Shown here one piece after another: positions 7,471-15,614 of a DNA stretch of 64,000 bases (its first letter is position 1; the number at the start of each line of letters is the position of its first letter). A program made the translations under genes and the position numbers. The stretch is from assembly GCF_900103915.1 (NCBI RefSeq), contig NZ_FNIG01000012.1, positions 1 through 64,000 of the forward strand, in the 5' to 3' direction. This DNA is from Tenuibacillus multivorans. GTDB taxonomy: Bacteria > Bacillota > Bacilli > Bacillales > Alkalibacillaceae. Below the pieces are notes generated by a model. The model did no database searches, was not told the origin of the DNA, and saw nothing but the letters and a program-made list of their open reading frames with translations.

Positions 7471-9273
7471 ATGTGTGGAATTGTAGGTTATATTGGGAAT
7501 AATGATGCAAAAGAAATACTATTAAATGGTTTAGAGAAGTTAGAATATCGCGGATATGACTCAGCCGGGATTGCCGTACGTTCGGATCAAAATACAGAAT
7601 TATTTAAGGTCAAAGGACGTATTGCAGCTCTACGTGACGCAGTCGATGAAAACATTCAAGCAACAACAGGTATCGGCCATACACGCTGGGCAACACATGG
7701 AGAACCGAGCGCAACGAACGCTCACCCACACCAAAGTTCATCTGGTCGATTCACTTTAGTTCATAATGGGGTCATCGAAAACTACCTTGAACTAAAAGCG
7801 GAATATCTACAAGATGTTAACTTTGTAAGTGAAACCGATACTGAAGTTATCGTTCAGTTAGTTGAAAAATTTACTCAAGAAACAGGTAATACGCTTGAAG
7901 CCTTCCGTCAAACGGTTAAACTATTACACGGCTCATACGCGCTTGCTGTTTTAGACAATCAGAATCCTGATGAAGTTTTTGTTGCGAAAAATAAAAGTCC
8001 TTTACTAGTTGGATTAGGTGAAGACTTTAATGTCGTTGCGAGTGACTCGATGGCGATGCTACAAGTGACAGATCAATTCTTGGAACTAATGGATGGCGAA
8101 GTGGTCATCGTTAAACAAAATAGCGTCGAACTTCAAAAACTTGATGGTACACCCGTTGAACGTGATCCATTCACAGCTGAAATCGATGCAAGCGATATTG
8201 AAAAAGGGACGTACCCTCATTTCATGTTAAAAGAAATTGATGAGCAACCATTTGTGATGCGTAAAATCATCCAAGAATACCAGGATGAACATGATGACAT
8301 TAAGCTAGACGAAGACATTCGCAAGGCCATGAAAGAATGTGACCGTGTTTATATTATCGCAGCAGGCACAAGTTATCACGCGGGCCTAATCGGTAAAGAA
8401 TTTTTAGAGAAAATTGCGGAAGTCCCAACTGAGGTACATGTGGCAAGTGAATTCTCATATAACTTCCCACTCCTATCTGAAAAACCATTATTTGTTTTTA
8501 TCTCACAAAGTGGGGAAACAGCCGACTTACGTTCAGTTTTAGTCGAAACAAATAAATTAGGTCACCCAGCACTGACAATTACGAACGTGCCGGGATCCAC
8601 CCTTTCTCGTGAATCAAACTATACTATGCACCTGCATGCAGGACCAGAAATTGCTGTGGCATCAACGAAAGCCTATACAGCTCAGATGGCTGTCTTAGCA
8701 ATCTTAGCTGTCGATACAGCACGCGCTAAAGGCTTAACATTAGACTTCGATCCAATGAAAGAACTTGGAATCGTCTCAAGTGCGATGGAAGCCCTTTGCG
8801 ACCAAAAGGAATTATTCGATCAGATTGCACGTGACTATTTATCAACAACACGTAACTGCTTCTTTATCGGACGCGGTTTAGACTACTACGTCGGATTAGA
8901 AGGTGCTTTAAAATTAAAAGAAATCTCATATATTCAAGCAGAAGGCTTTGCTGGAGGCGAGCTTAAGCACGGTACCATCGCATTAATCGAAGACGGTACA
9001 CCTGTTATTGCCCTTGCAACACAAGAACACGTGAACAGTTCAATCCGAAGCAACGTTCAAGAGGTCATCACCCGTGGCGCAAATGATTGTATTATTAGTT
9101 TAGAAGGACTTGACCGTGAAGGCGATGCATTCGTCATTCCAAAAGTTCACTCGTTACTCACACCGTTAGTATCAGTACTGCCGTTGCAGTTAATCTCTTA
9201 TTACGCGGCACTTCATCGTGATTGTGATGTTGATAAGCCGAGAAATTTGGCTAAGAGTGTGACGGTGGAGTAA
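7471..9273 (+). CDS. glmS: glutamine--fructose-6-phosphate aminotransferase GlmS
   Basis: Makes glucosamine-6-phosphate from fructose-6-phosphate and glutamine, the entry step to amino sugars. The first residues [10 protein letters not shown] place the nucleophilic Cys directly after Met in an N-terminal glutamine amidotransferase class II domain (to about 220). Two SIS sugar-isomerase domains follow (about 285-420 and 455-595; [19 protein letters not shown]). The C-terminal [12 protein letters not shown] is the family signature, and 600 residues is standard. The start has AGAGGAGGT upstream. Expression is controlled by the ribozyme in its leader. Confidence 0.98.
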   Translation: MCGIVGYIGNNDAKEILLNGLEKLEYRGYDSAGIAVRSDQNTELFKVKGRIAALRDAVDENIQATTGIGHTRWATHGEPSATNAHPHQSSSGRFTLVHNGVIENYLELKAEYLQDVNFVSETDTEVIVQLVEKFTQETGNTLEAFRQTVKLLHGSYALAVLDNQNPDEVFVAKNKSPLLVGLGEDFNVVASDSMAMLQVTDQFLELMDGEVVIVKQNSVELQKLDGTPVERDPFTAEIDASDIEKGTYPHFMLKEIDEQPFVMRKIIQEYQDEHDDIKLDEDIRKAMKECDRVYIIAAGTSYHAGLIGKEFLEKIAEVPTEVHVASEFSYNFPLLSEKPLFVFISQSGETADLRSVLVETNKLGHPALTITNVPGSTLSRESNYTMHLHAGPEIAVASTKAYTAQMAVLAILAVDTARAKGLTLDFDPMKELGIVSSAMEALCDQKELFDQIARDYLSTTRNCFFIGRGLDYYVGLEGALKLKEISYIQAEGFAGGELKHGTIALIEDGTPVIALATQEHVNSSIRSNVQEVITRGANDCIISLEGLDREGDAFVIPKVHSLLTPLVSVLPLQLISYYAALHRDCDVDKPRNLAKSVTVE

Positions 9274-9307
9274 GTCTATTGGTAGTGATTATCTGATGTG
9301 CAATTAA

Positions 9308-9360
9308 AATAAAGTTGTACAATATATAATAAAGTTCTACTACAAGAAATAAAGTTTTAC
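9308..9360. repeat. three 20-bp direct repeats
   Basis: AATAAAGTT-N-TAC occurs at 9308, 9328 and 9348 with an exact 20-bp period. It lies in the AT-rich gap downstream of glmS. Purpose unknown; it may be replication slippage. Confidence 0.7.
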
Positions 9361-9482
9361 TATATGTGAATGAGGTTAAAGCTAAGTATCTTTCAAAAAA
9401 CTTGGGGATTTATTACCCGTTTCAGTTATAGTTGCAATACTTTAAATTAGTTGACAGCAGAATTAAAGTCAGATGACTTCAA

Positions 9483-9520
9483 AAAGGCACTAGGATTAAA
9501 TTCCAAGTGCCTTTAGTTTT
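9483..9520. terminator. terminator between convergent genes
   Basis: AAAGGCACT pairs with AGTGCCTTT around a 14-nt loop. The + strand continues AGTTTT and the - strand has a short T-run, so it may serve both glmS and the convergent methyltransferase gene. Confidence 0.7.
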
Positions 9521-9530
9521 CTAAATCCCA

Positions 9531-10127
9531 TTACTTTATACTAGTGGATATAAACATTGAGGCATCTTGATTCATAAAAATACGATTTCCATGATAGAAT
9601 GTCTTAATTTCAATTGATTTAAATCCAACTTCGGATAATCTTTTTTTCAGTTCTTCATGCGAAAAACCGTTATGAACTTTCGGATGATTTACTTTATCGT
9701 TTTTGTCAAAATCAACAATAATGATTTTGCCACCATCATTTAAAATGTTGAACAATTCCTGTAAAATTTTTTTAGTATCCGGAATATGAAGAAGGACGAG
9801 TGACAGTAAAACGATATCTGCATTAAGTTCAGGAGTTTCTTGAGTGAAATCTGAATAAAGCACTTTTGAGTTAGTAATTCCTTTGTGGGAAATTTTAGCT
9901 TCGGCAACATCCAACATTTGTTTTGATGAATCAACCAATAAAACAGAATCTACTAAATCTGATAGTTCTAAACTAATTAGACCAGTACCACTCCCATAGT
10001 CTATTAGGGATTTTGATTTACTATTTCGTAATTCTGGTCTTACTTCATTAACTATAACTTTAGCTAATTCAATTCTATCTTCCGTATCATATCTTTTTGC
10101 CATCTGCTCAAAAACGTTATCTTCCAT
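9531..10127 (-). CDS. class I SAM-dependent methyltransferase
   Basis: Probable small-molecule methyltransferase of unknown substrate. The Rossmann SAM site is clear: LIDYGSGTGLISLEL near residue 40 (motif I), LLVDSSKQML (acidic end of strand 2), and LLSLVLLHI near 105 (motif post-II). The 198-residue size is that of UbiE/Methyltransf_11-like enzymes. I start at ATG 10127, which has AGGAG 8 bp upstream; the GTG 9 bp further up sits inside that site. It is monocistronic, convergent with glmS. Confidence 0.85.
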   Translation of the reverse strand: MEDNVFEQMAKRYDTEDRIELAKVIVNEVRPELRNSKSKSLIDYGSGTGLISLELSDLVDSVLLVDSSKQMLDVAEAKISHKGITNSKVLYSDFTQETPELNADIVLLSLVLLHIPDTKKILQELFNILNDGGKIIIVDFDKNDKVNHPKVHNGFSHEELKKRLSEVGFKSIEIKTFYHGNRIFMNQDASMFISTSIK

Positions 10128-10136
10128 ACTATACAC

Positions 10137-10401
10137 TCCTATTTTTTAAAAATTAAAGCTGCTTAGTGGTCACTATAGCAAAAATAAAAACCTTAGGACA
10201 GTTCTCCCCTCAAACCCTATCGTATAAACCTTATTCTTCTCTGCTTATGACATTTATAGTTCCACCAACCTGCCCCGTAGCTAGCCAGTATCATAAGTAT
10301 CGCCCTACTCCTTGTTTGTGGTGCCCCTCTTTTATTGGGCTAAAGGGATTTTACTTCCAGCCGACGAATTTATTAGTTAGACCGAAAAATTTTATAATAA
10401 C
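10137..10401. other. gap without a supportable gene
   Basis: Upstream of the TGTCGA promoter there is mixed-composition DNA. One 90-codon frame on the + strand starting near 10166 has no ribosome binding site, no recognisable motif and odd composition. It may be the remains of a lost gene; I see nothing definite. Confidence 0.4.
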
Positions 10402-10428
10402 TGTCGATTCAGTCAAGATTAGTTCGTC
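10402..10428 (+). promoter_or_regulatory. candidate ECF42 sigma promoter
   Basis: TGTCGA (10402-10407), 17 bp, CGTC (10425-10428). Work on Streptomyces venezuelae ECF42 reported TGTCGA at -35 and CGA/TC at -10. The site is about 80 bp before the DGPF gene that heads the ECF42 operon, so autoregulation is the natural reading. Confidence 0.65.
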
Positions 10429-10506
10429 GTATAAATAGAAGCGGAATTACCGATCGGTTTTACATCGGTTTACGAAGCTTCACAATAAAATAGGAGGTAA
10501 ACACAT

Positions 10507-10944
10507 ATGAGATTTATGATGATTGTCAAGGCTACAACAGATTCAGAAGCGGGGGTTATTCCAAGTCAGGAACTTATTGATGCTATGCAAAAGTATAACG
10601 AGGAATTGGTAAAGGCCGGTGTGTTACTCGCAGCTGATGGCTTGCAGCCTACCTCAAGCGGAATCCGGATTTCCTACCCAGAGCCCGGAGAAAAACCAAA
10701 GGTGATGGACGGTCCTTTTACTGAGTCAAAAGAATTGATCGCGGGATATACGCTAATCGAGGTTAAATCGAGGGAAGAAGCTATTGAATGGGCTCTGCGC
10801 ATGCCGGATCCCCACGGATATGGACAGGGTGAGATTGAGCTCAGACAAGTGTACGAGGCGGAGGACTTTATGGACAATCCTGAAACACTAGCAAAAGAAG
10901 TAACACTTCGCAAACAAGTTGCAGAGCAAAAAAAGGCGTGGTGA
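10507..10944 (+). CDS. YCII/DGPF-domain protein, ECF42 partner
   Basis: Small cytosolic protein of the YCII-related DGPF family, whose members are typically encoded beside ECF42 sigma factors; the biochemical role is unknown. The motif MDGPFTESKELIAGY (about 62-76) gives the family its name. The length of 145 is typical. It has TAGGAGG before the ATG. Its stop overlaps the sigma gene start, so the two are translationally coupled, and it follows a TGTCGA-type promoter. Confidence 0.9.
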   Translation: MRFMMIVKATTDSEAGVIPSQELIDAMQKYNEELVKAGVLLAADGLQPTSSGIRISYPEPGEKPKVMDGPFTESKELIAGYTLIEVKSREEAIEWALRMPDPHGYGQGEIELRQVYEAEDFMDNPETLAKEVTLRKQVAEQKKAW

Positions 10945-12194
10945 CGTTGTCCGAAACACATCGAACCATTGATGCGATATGGCGAATGGAGTCGGCAAAG
11001 CTAATTGCGAGTTTAACCCGAATGATACAAGACGTGGGTATTGCAGAGGATCTTGCCCAGGATGCTTTGGTAATTGCCCTTGAAAGATGGCCGGAGATCG
11101 GTATTCCAGACAATCCGGGTGCCTGGCTGATGACAACGGCGAAGCGGCGTGCGATTGATCTTATGCGCAGGACGAAGCGGCGTGATCAGAAGTATTTAGA
11201 GATCGCCCGTGGTATGGATTTATACAAAGAGGAAGATGTCGATCATGCTTTGGAAGGGGAGATAGGTGACGATCTCCTTCGTCTGATTTTTATGACCTGC
11301 CATCCAGTGTTATCGCAGGATGCCAGAGTTGCCCTAACGCTTCGCCTGTTATGCGGACTTACGACAGATGAAATCGCTCGTTCTTTCCTCGTCGCAGAAT
11401 CAACGATTGCCCAACGTGTGGTCCGGGCCAAGAGAACCCTCAGGGCCGAGAAAGTTCCTTTTGAGGTACCTGCAGGAGAACAACGTGATAAACGTCTATC
11501 TGCAGTACTCGAGGTGATTTACTTGATGTTCAATGAAGGGTATTCAGCAACCTCTGGAGATGACTGGATTCGACCATTGCTATGTCAGGAGGCATTGAGA
11601 CTCGGCCGCGTACTTTCTGAAATCGTACCACAAGAACCAGAAGTTTACGGATTGGTTGCCTTAATGGAGATTCAATCTTCGCGTCTTAAAACTCGGGTTA
11701 GCGCTACAGGTGAACCCATACTTCTGATGGATCAAAATCGGGCAAAGTGGGATAGACTGCTGATCCGTCGTGGAATAGCAGCACTTAAACGCAGTCAGGA
11801 GCTTGGAAGCACACTCGGTCCATATGCGTTGCAAGCTGCGATTTCTGCTTGTCATGCGGAAGCTCCTACTGCGGCAGAGACCGATTGGATCCGTATCGCT
11901 GCCCTTTACGAAGCACTGTCCAGGGTAACTCCATCGCCAATCGTCGAATTAAACCGGGCTGTTGCGATATCAATGGCATTTGGACCCTCCTATGGACTAG
12001 AGATTGTCGACGAGCTGAGTGCCGAACCTTCCCTAAAGGGATACCATCTATTGCCTAGCGTTCGCGGCGATCTTTTGGTCAAGCTAGGGCGATTCGATGA
12101 AGCCCATACAGAATTTGAACGTGCGGCTTCGATGACCCGGAATTACCGTGAGAAGGAGCTTTTGCAGAACCGGGCACATGAATGTGAGTCTTGA
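10938..12194 (+). CDS. ECF42-type RNA polymerase sigma factor
   Basis: Sigma-70-like factor with a long C-terminal extension. Region 2 covers about 10-80 (VGIAEDLAQDALVIAL, GAWLMTTAKRRAIDLMRR), region 4 about 110-165 (LTTDEIARSFLVAESTIAQR). It then continues to 418 residues with the conserved DUF6596/TPR-like tail (LEVIYLMFNEGYSAT, LNRAVAISM). This tail and the DGPF partner define ECF42; no anti-sigma gene is nearby, which fits the group. The start is uncertain: GTG 10938, GTG 10941 or TTG 10947 all overlap or abut the end of the upstream gene and none has a strong site. GC content is slightly higher than in flanking genes, suggesting acquisition (inference). Confidence 0.9.
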   Translation: MVTLSETHRTIDAIWRMESAKLIASLTRMIQDVGIAEDLAQDALVIALERWPEIGIPDNPGAWLMTTAKRRAIDLMRRTKRRDQKYLEIARGMDLYKEEDVDHALEGEIGDDLLRLIFMTCHPVLSQDARVALTLRLLCGLTTDEIARSFLVAESTIAQRVVRAKRTLRAEKVPFEVPAGEQRDKRLSAVLEVIYLMFNEGYSATSGDDWIRPLLCQEALRLGRVLSEIVPQEPEVYGLVALMEIQSSRLKTRVSATGEPILLMDQNRAKWDRLLIRRGIAALKRSQELGSTLGPYALQAAISACHAEAPTAAETDWIRIAALYEALSRVTPSPIVELNRAVAISMAFGPSYGLEIVDELSAEPSLKGYHLLPSVRGDLLVKLGRFDEAHTEFERAASMTRNYREKELLQNRAHECES

Positions 12195-12342
12195 AACATC
12201 AGGAATTACTGTTTTCTACAATTCTAAAACCCAAATTGTAAGGATGTCTGAAAATGGGAATATTGAAGCTTTACATCATCCCAGAAAAAACAATAATGAG
12301 TTATTGTAAGCATTTTGCTGAATACAAAGGAGGTAACAATAT

Positions 12343-12924
12343 ATGAGAAAAGTGGTTTTAAGAATGAACGTCTCTCTTGATGGGTTTGTCGCGCCAACAA
12401 GTGGAGCGCATGACTGGGTCTTTCACAGCTTTGATGATGAGTTGGAAATGTATACGGTCGACCAGCTATGGCAAGTGGGTACGCACATCATGGGACGAGT
12501 GACCTATCACGACATGGCAGAGCATTGGCCATCTTCGACCAGTAAATTAGCTCCTCCTATGAACGAAATCCCCAAAGTCATCTTCTCTAAAACACTGAAG
12601 GAAACCAAATGGAATAAATCACAGGTGGCGGACGGTGATATTGCGGAAGAGATTTACCGTCTGAAACAGCAACCTGGCAAGGATATCATGGCACACGGAG
12701 GCGCGGGATTCGCACAGTCCCTTACAAGACTCGGTCTTATCGATGAATATCGATTGATTGTTAACCCTATAGCGTTTGGAAGTGGATTACCATTATTCAA
12801 AGACTTGTCTGATGCGATCAACCTTAAGCATCTTAGCGCAAAGGTATTTAAAAAAGGAGCCGTCCTTCATACATATCAACCAGTAAGGAGCGTCGAACAT
12901 CCACAAAAAAGTGGTCAGGGTTGA
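12343..12924 (+). CDS. dihydrofolate reductase family protein (RibD-C type)
   Basis: Predicted NAD(P)H-dependent reductase of the RibD C-terminal/DHFR-like fold, substrate unknown. MNVSLDGFVA near the start and THIMGRVTYHDM near 50 are family hallmarks, as is DIMAHGGAGFAQSL near 115 (nucleotide-binding glycine loop) and LIDEYRLIVNPIAFGSG. It has 193 residues and AAAGGAGG upstream. It lies 150 bp after the ECF42 gene on the same strand and could be a target; similar reductases often occur near ECF42 (inference). Confidence 0.85.
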   Translation: MRKVVLRMNVSLDGFVAPTSGAHDWVFHSFDDELEMYTVDQLWQVGTHIMGRVTYHDMAEHWPSSTSKLAPPMNEIPKVIFSKTLKETKWNKSQVADGDIAEEIYRLKQQPGKDIMAHGGAGFAQSLTRLGLIDEYRLIVNPIAFGSGLPLFKDLSDAINLKHLSAKVFKKGAVLHTYQPVRSVEHPQKSGQG

Positions 12925-13077
12925 TAAGTAACTATGTCTTCTGAAGCTTTGGGACAAAGTCGGTCTAATCGACTGGTGTCGATGTTGTCGGAAGGAAACC
13001 TTAAGTCTATCATTTAGAAAGGGTGAGTCTCACCAATACGAAGACAACAAAAAAGTCGGAAAATTTATAAAAAAGTT

Positions 13078-13190
13078 TGATATAATTATGTTGATAATCT
13101 GGACTTTTAAACTCAACAATCGGGCCAGATTGTTGAATGAAGCTTTGTAAGAAGATCCCGCCTATTAACCGTGTAGGCGGGATTGTTCAT
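13078..13190 (+). ncRNA. candidate small RNA with extended -10 promoter
   Basis: TGATATAAT (13078-13086) is an extended -10. Starting about 13093, a transcript would contain hairpin CAACAATC-GGGCCA-GATTGTTG (13114-13135) and a second, GC-rich 11-bp hairpin GATCCCGCCTA/TAGGCGGGATT (13154-13184), then TGTTCATTTCT. No reading frame fits. The second hairpin may alternatively terminate the reductase gene or the convergent DinB gene. Confidence 0.35.
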
Positions 13191-13219
13191 TTCTGGGGTG
13201 TGTATAAATTTAAAGTGTC

Positions 13220-13681
13220 TTATTGAGAATCTTTAACGGATTTTACCATCTGGCGTATGGCTCCGAGATGGTAGGCAGAATGGGCAAGAGATCCCAGAGC
13301 CTCATTGATTGTTTGGGTATTCCAATCAACGGAATCAATGTTTTTCATAAGCGTGAAGTATTCATTTTTTAATCCATCTTGAATTCGGTTCCACTGGGTT
13401 TCATTAACTGAGGTAATCCTCCAGCTCTCTCCCCAATCCATATCTGGTTGTTTCCCTTTTTTTAAGACTTTATTGGTTCCCCATAAATAAAAGCGAGTAT
13501 GGTCGGCGTGTGCTGCAACTGTCGTCCCGTGAAACGACATTGAGGCTTCTTCTGAGGACAACTGCTCGAGTGTCTCAAGTATGGCAGTGTTTGGATCTGT
13601 GAACATACTTCCAACACCTCTTGGTCCTTCGAATGCCTCATTTAGCCGCTCGTTAACTGCAACTGCTAATAAATGATTCAT
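13220..13681 (-). CDS. DinB-like protein
   Basis: Member of the DinB/YfiT four-helix-bundle superfamily, which includes metal-dependent thiol transferases. It is 153 residues long; candidate metal histidines are His58 in TVAAHADHTR and His141-region residues in LAHSAYHLGAIRQM near the C-terminus, the usual place. GGAGG precedes the ATG. It is transcribed toward the DHFR-like gene. A perfect 12-bp inverted repeat lies in its 5' region. Confidence 0.8.
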   Translation of the reverse strand: MNHLLAVAVNERLNEAFEGPRGVGSMFTDPNTAILETLEQLSSEEASMSFHGTTVAAHADHTRFYLWGTNKVLKKGKQPDMDWGESWRITSVNETQWNRIQDGLKNEYFTLMKNIDSVDWNTQTINEALGSLAHSAYHLGAIRQMVKSVKDSQ

Positions 13682-13706
13682 TTTATTCCTCCCTTGTATT
13701 TTTTAA

Positions 13707-13738
13707 ATGTAATCACAAGAGAGATTTTGTGATTACAT
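13707..13738. promoter_or_regulatory. perfect 12-bp inverted repeat
   Basis: ATGTAATCACAA, 8 bp, TTGTGATTACAT. It lies 26 bp before the DinB-like gene on the - strand. The symmetry suggests an operator, or a 5' leader hairpin; no regulator is identified for it. Confidence 0.6.
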
Positions 13739-13786
13739 ATAAGATGGCACAAACCTTTGGTCATCTTTCTGTAAACCTCGAAATCA

Positions 13787-13940
13787 TTAACTAATTTCAA
13801 ATCTCATAATGGGACGCTTGCGATTGCGAAGATGGACTTCTATAAAATCAAATTCTTGGAACAGATCCATTGTACCTGTAAAAACATCAGCATCAGAAAC
13901 TCTACTGGATAAACGACTTTCGAGTACATTGCTCCCAGAT
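13787..13940 (-). pseudogene. 3' remnant of an acetyltransferase-like gene
   Basis: Reading the - strand toward the stop at 13787 gives about 50 codons ending in DFIEVHLRNRKRPIMRFEIS, which resembles the last strand of GNAT acetyltransferases (F-x-E-V followed by RPIMR-hydrophobic). No start codon or N-terminal half is present upstream, where the CGNR promoter region begins. Probably a truncated relic; the family assignment rests on this tail only. Confidence 0.4.
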
Positions 13941-13986
13941 GTATATAACCCTCTATAATTATTTTGGTGGTTATATTGTAAAGCAG

Positions 13987-14016
13987 TTGATTCTAACTGT
14001 CAATAACTTTTATAAT
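13987..14016 (+). promoter_or_regulatory. promoter of the CGNR-protein gene
   Basis: TTGATT (13987-13992), 18 bp, TATAAT (14011-14016). A second TATAAT follows at 14020. About 70 bp before the chosen start. Confidence 0.6.
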
Positions 14017-14088
14017 GGTTATAATGAAAAATCAAAGTTATATTGCCCGGACTGTCAAAATACTTACGGTAAGACAAGGAGAAATCAC

Positions 14089-14718
14089 ATGTCTGATATA
14101 AATAAAGATGTACACAAGCATGATTTACTCGGCGGACGTTTGTGTTTGGATTTTGCCAATACAGTAAGTTGGCACGATAGCAGTGAGAAATCACAGGAGT
14201 TGCTGACGAGTTACGAGAAGCTGGTAAGCTGGAGTTTGCATGCCAATATTCTTAAGAAACAACAATCGCTTTCACTACTAAAAAAAGCAGAAAGTCAACC
14301 CTCTAAGGCAAAAGAGGTTCTCCAACAAGCTATTGAGCTGCGGGAATCGATTTACCAAATATTTAGTTTAGTATCAAACAATGAAACACCATCCTCTAAG
14401 GATCTTTCTATTTTGAATGAAGCCTTAGGCAATGCTTACGGGATGATGCGAATAGTTCCTGGTGAAAATAAATTTTCATTGGAATTTTTTTGTGAAGAAG
14501 CATTAGACGAAATGCTTCCACCGATTGTTCAATCTGCTATAGAAATTCTTATTTCTGAAAAAGAGCTAAGTAGAGTGAAAAAGTGTGAAGGGGCTCCGTG
14601 TGGTTGGCTGTTTTTGGATACAAGCCGCAATCGTAGCAGACGTTGGTGTTCGATGGAGGATTGCGGTAACCGCGCGAAGGCAAGACGTCATTACAAAAAG
14701 AAAGGAAGGCAAAAATAA
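14089..14718 (+). CDS. CGNR zinc-finger regulator (ABATE domain)
   Basis: Putative stress-induced transcription factor. The N-terminus has GGRLCLDFANTV, the mark of the ABATE ligand-binding domain, then helices to about 150. The C-terminus has the CGNR zinc finger with Cys pairs in CEGAPCGWLF and RRWCSMEDCGNRAKARRHY. I start at ATG 14089 behind ACAAGGAG, giving 209 residues, since the 50 residues upstream in frame overlap the promoter and are unlike the family. Regulated genes are unknown. Confidence 0.88.
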   Translation: MSDINKDVHKHDLLGGRLCLDFANTVSWHDSSEKSQELLTSYEKLVSWSLHANILKKQQSLSLLKKAESQPSKAKEVLQQAIELRESIYQIFSLVSNNETPSSKDLSILNEALGNAYGMMRIVPGENKFSLEFFCEEALDEMLPPIVQSAIEILISEKELSRVKKCEGAPCGWLFLDTSRNRSRRWCSMEDCGNRAKARRHYKKKGRQK

Positions 14719-14780
14719 CATATAACTTAGGAATAAGGCTATTTATTGTTTAAAGTTCTATACTGAAACTCTTCCGTAAT

Positions 14781-14820
14781 CGGGCACGCTTTCGGAATAA
14801 AAGCTTGCCTCCCGTTTTAT
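14781..14820 (+). terminator. imperfect terminator after the CGNR gene
   Basis: CGGGCACGCTTT can pair imperfectly with AAAGCTTGCCTCCCG, followed by TTTTATA. The stem has bulges, so confidence is moderate. Confidence 0.5.
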
Positions 14821-14937
14821 ACATAAGGGTATAACACTTAATAAGGTAATAGTTATTATGTATAACGAGGATTATGAGATAATTTAGTTATTAATAAATA
14901 AGTGAAAAATAACGAATAGGGAAAAGAGGGATTAAAA

Positions 14938-15446
14938 ATGGATGTAAGATTTCAATTGGGAATTTACAATTACCTGAAAAAGTAACATTAGAACATATTC
15001 AAAAATGGATAGAAGAAATCGAAACTTACACGATTCGATTAAGAGAAATTGTTGACTCATTAAGTGATGAGGAATTAAGCAAAACATACCGTGATGGTAG
15101 CTGGACAGTTCGCGGGCTTGTTCATCACATTGCAGATTCTCAGTTGAACATGTATCAACGCTTGAAGCTAGCTTTAACAGATAAGAATCCAACAGTACCA
15201 GCTTTTGATCAAGATAAATGGGCTATTCAACCGGATACAAAACTCCCTGTAGAAAGTTCTATTAAATTGTTAGAAGGTATAAATGAGCGCATCGCATCTT
15301 TAGGACATAGCTTAACTGAAGAGCAAATAAATCGAGCTTTTACTCACCAGGAAAACGGCGAAATAACAGTTGCAACAAAAGTTGCAAAATTAGCTTGGCA
15401 CGAAGAGCACCACTTAGCCCATATAAAAATCGCATTATCAAAATAA
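14938..15446 (+). pseudogene. bacillithiol transferase BstA-like gene with N-terminal frameshift
   Basis: DinB/YfiT-family bacillithiol S-transferase relative. After ATG 14938 (AGAGGG upstream) the frame reads MDVRF, then a single-base deletion near 14953 throws it out of frame. The other frame continues without stop as IGNLQLPEKVTLEHIQKW through GSWTVRGLVHHIADSQLNMY to WHEEHHLAHIKIALSK at 15446, full family length (about 170 residues). The metal site is intact in the downstream frame: His of VHHIAD and HHLAH near the C-terminus. An ATG at 15144 could give only the last 100 residues. Either a fresh pseudogene or a sequencing error. Confidence 0.85.
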
Positions 15447-15460
15447 TACAATATGTATGG

Positions 15461-15495
15461 AATGGGCTTATCGAAGTTCGGAAAGCTCATTTTTT
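15461..15495 (+). terminator. terminator after the bstA-like gene
   Basis: AATGGGCTT pairs with AAGCTCATT (one G-U) around a 13-nt loop, then six T. Confidence 0.8.
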
Positions 15496-15614
15496 ATGAA
15501 TTCCAAAAAAGACAGAAAATTTTATAATTTTATATTGAGTTATTAGACTGAACAAACTATAATGAAAATATCTAATATTCAAATATTGAATAATTGAATA
15601 ATAGGAGTGATGCA

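Noticed and set aside
10166-10438. 90-codon + strand frame
   Set aside because: No ribosome binding site, odd composition, overlaps the TGTCGA promoter, no recognisable motif.
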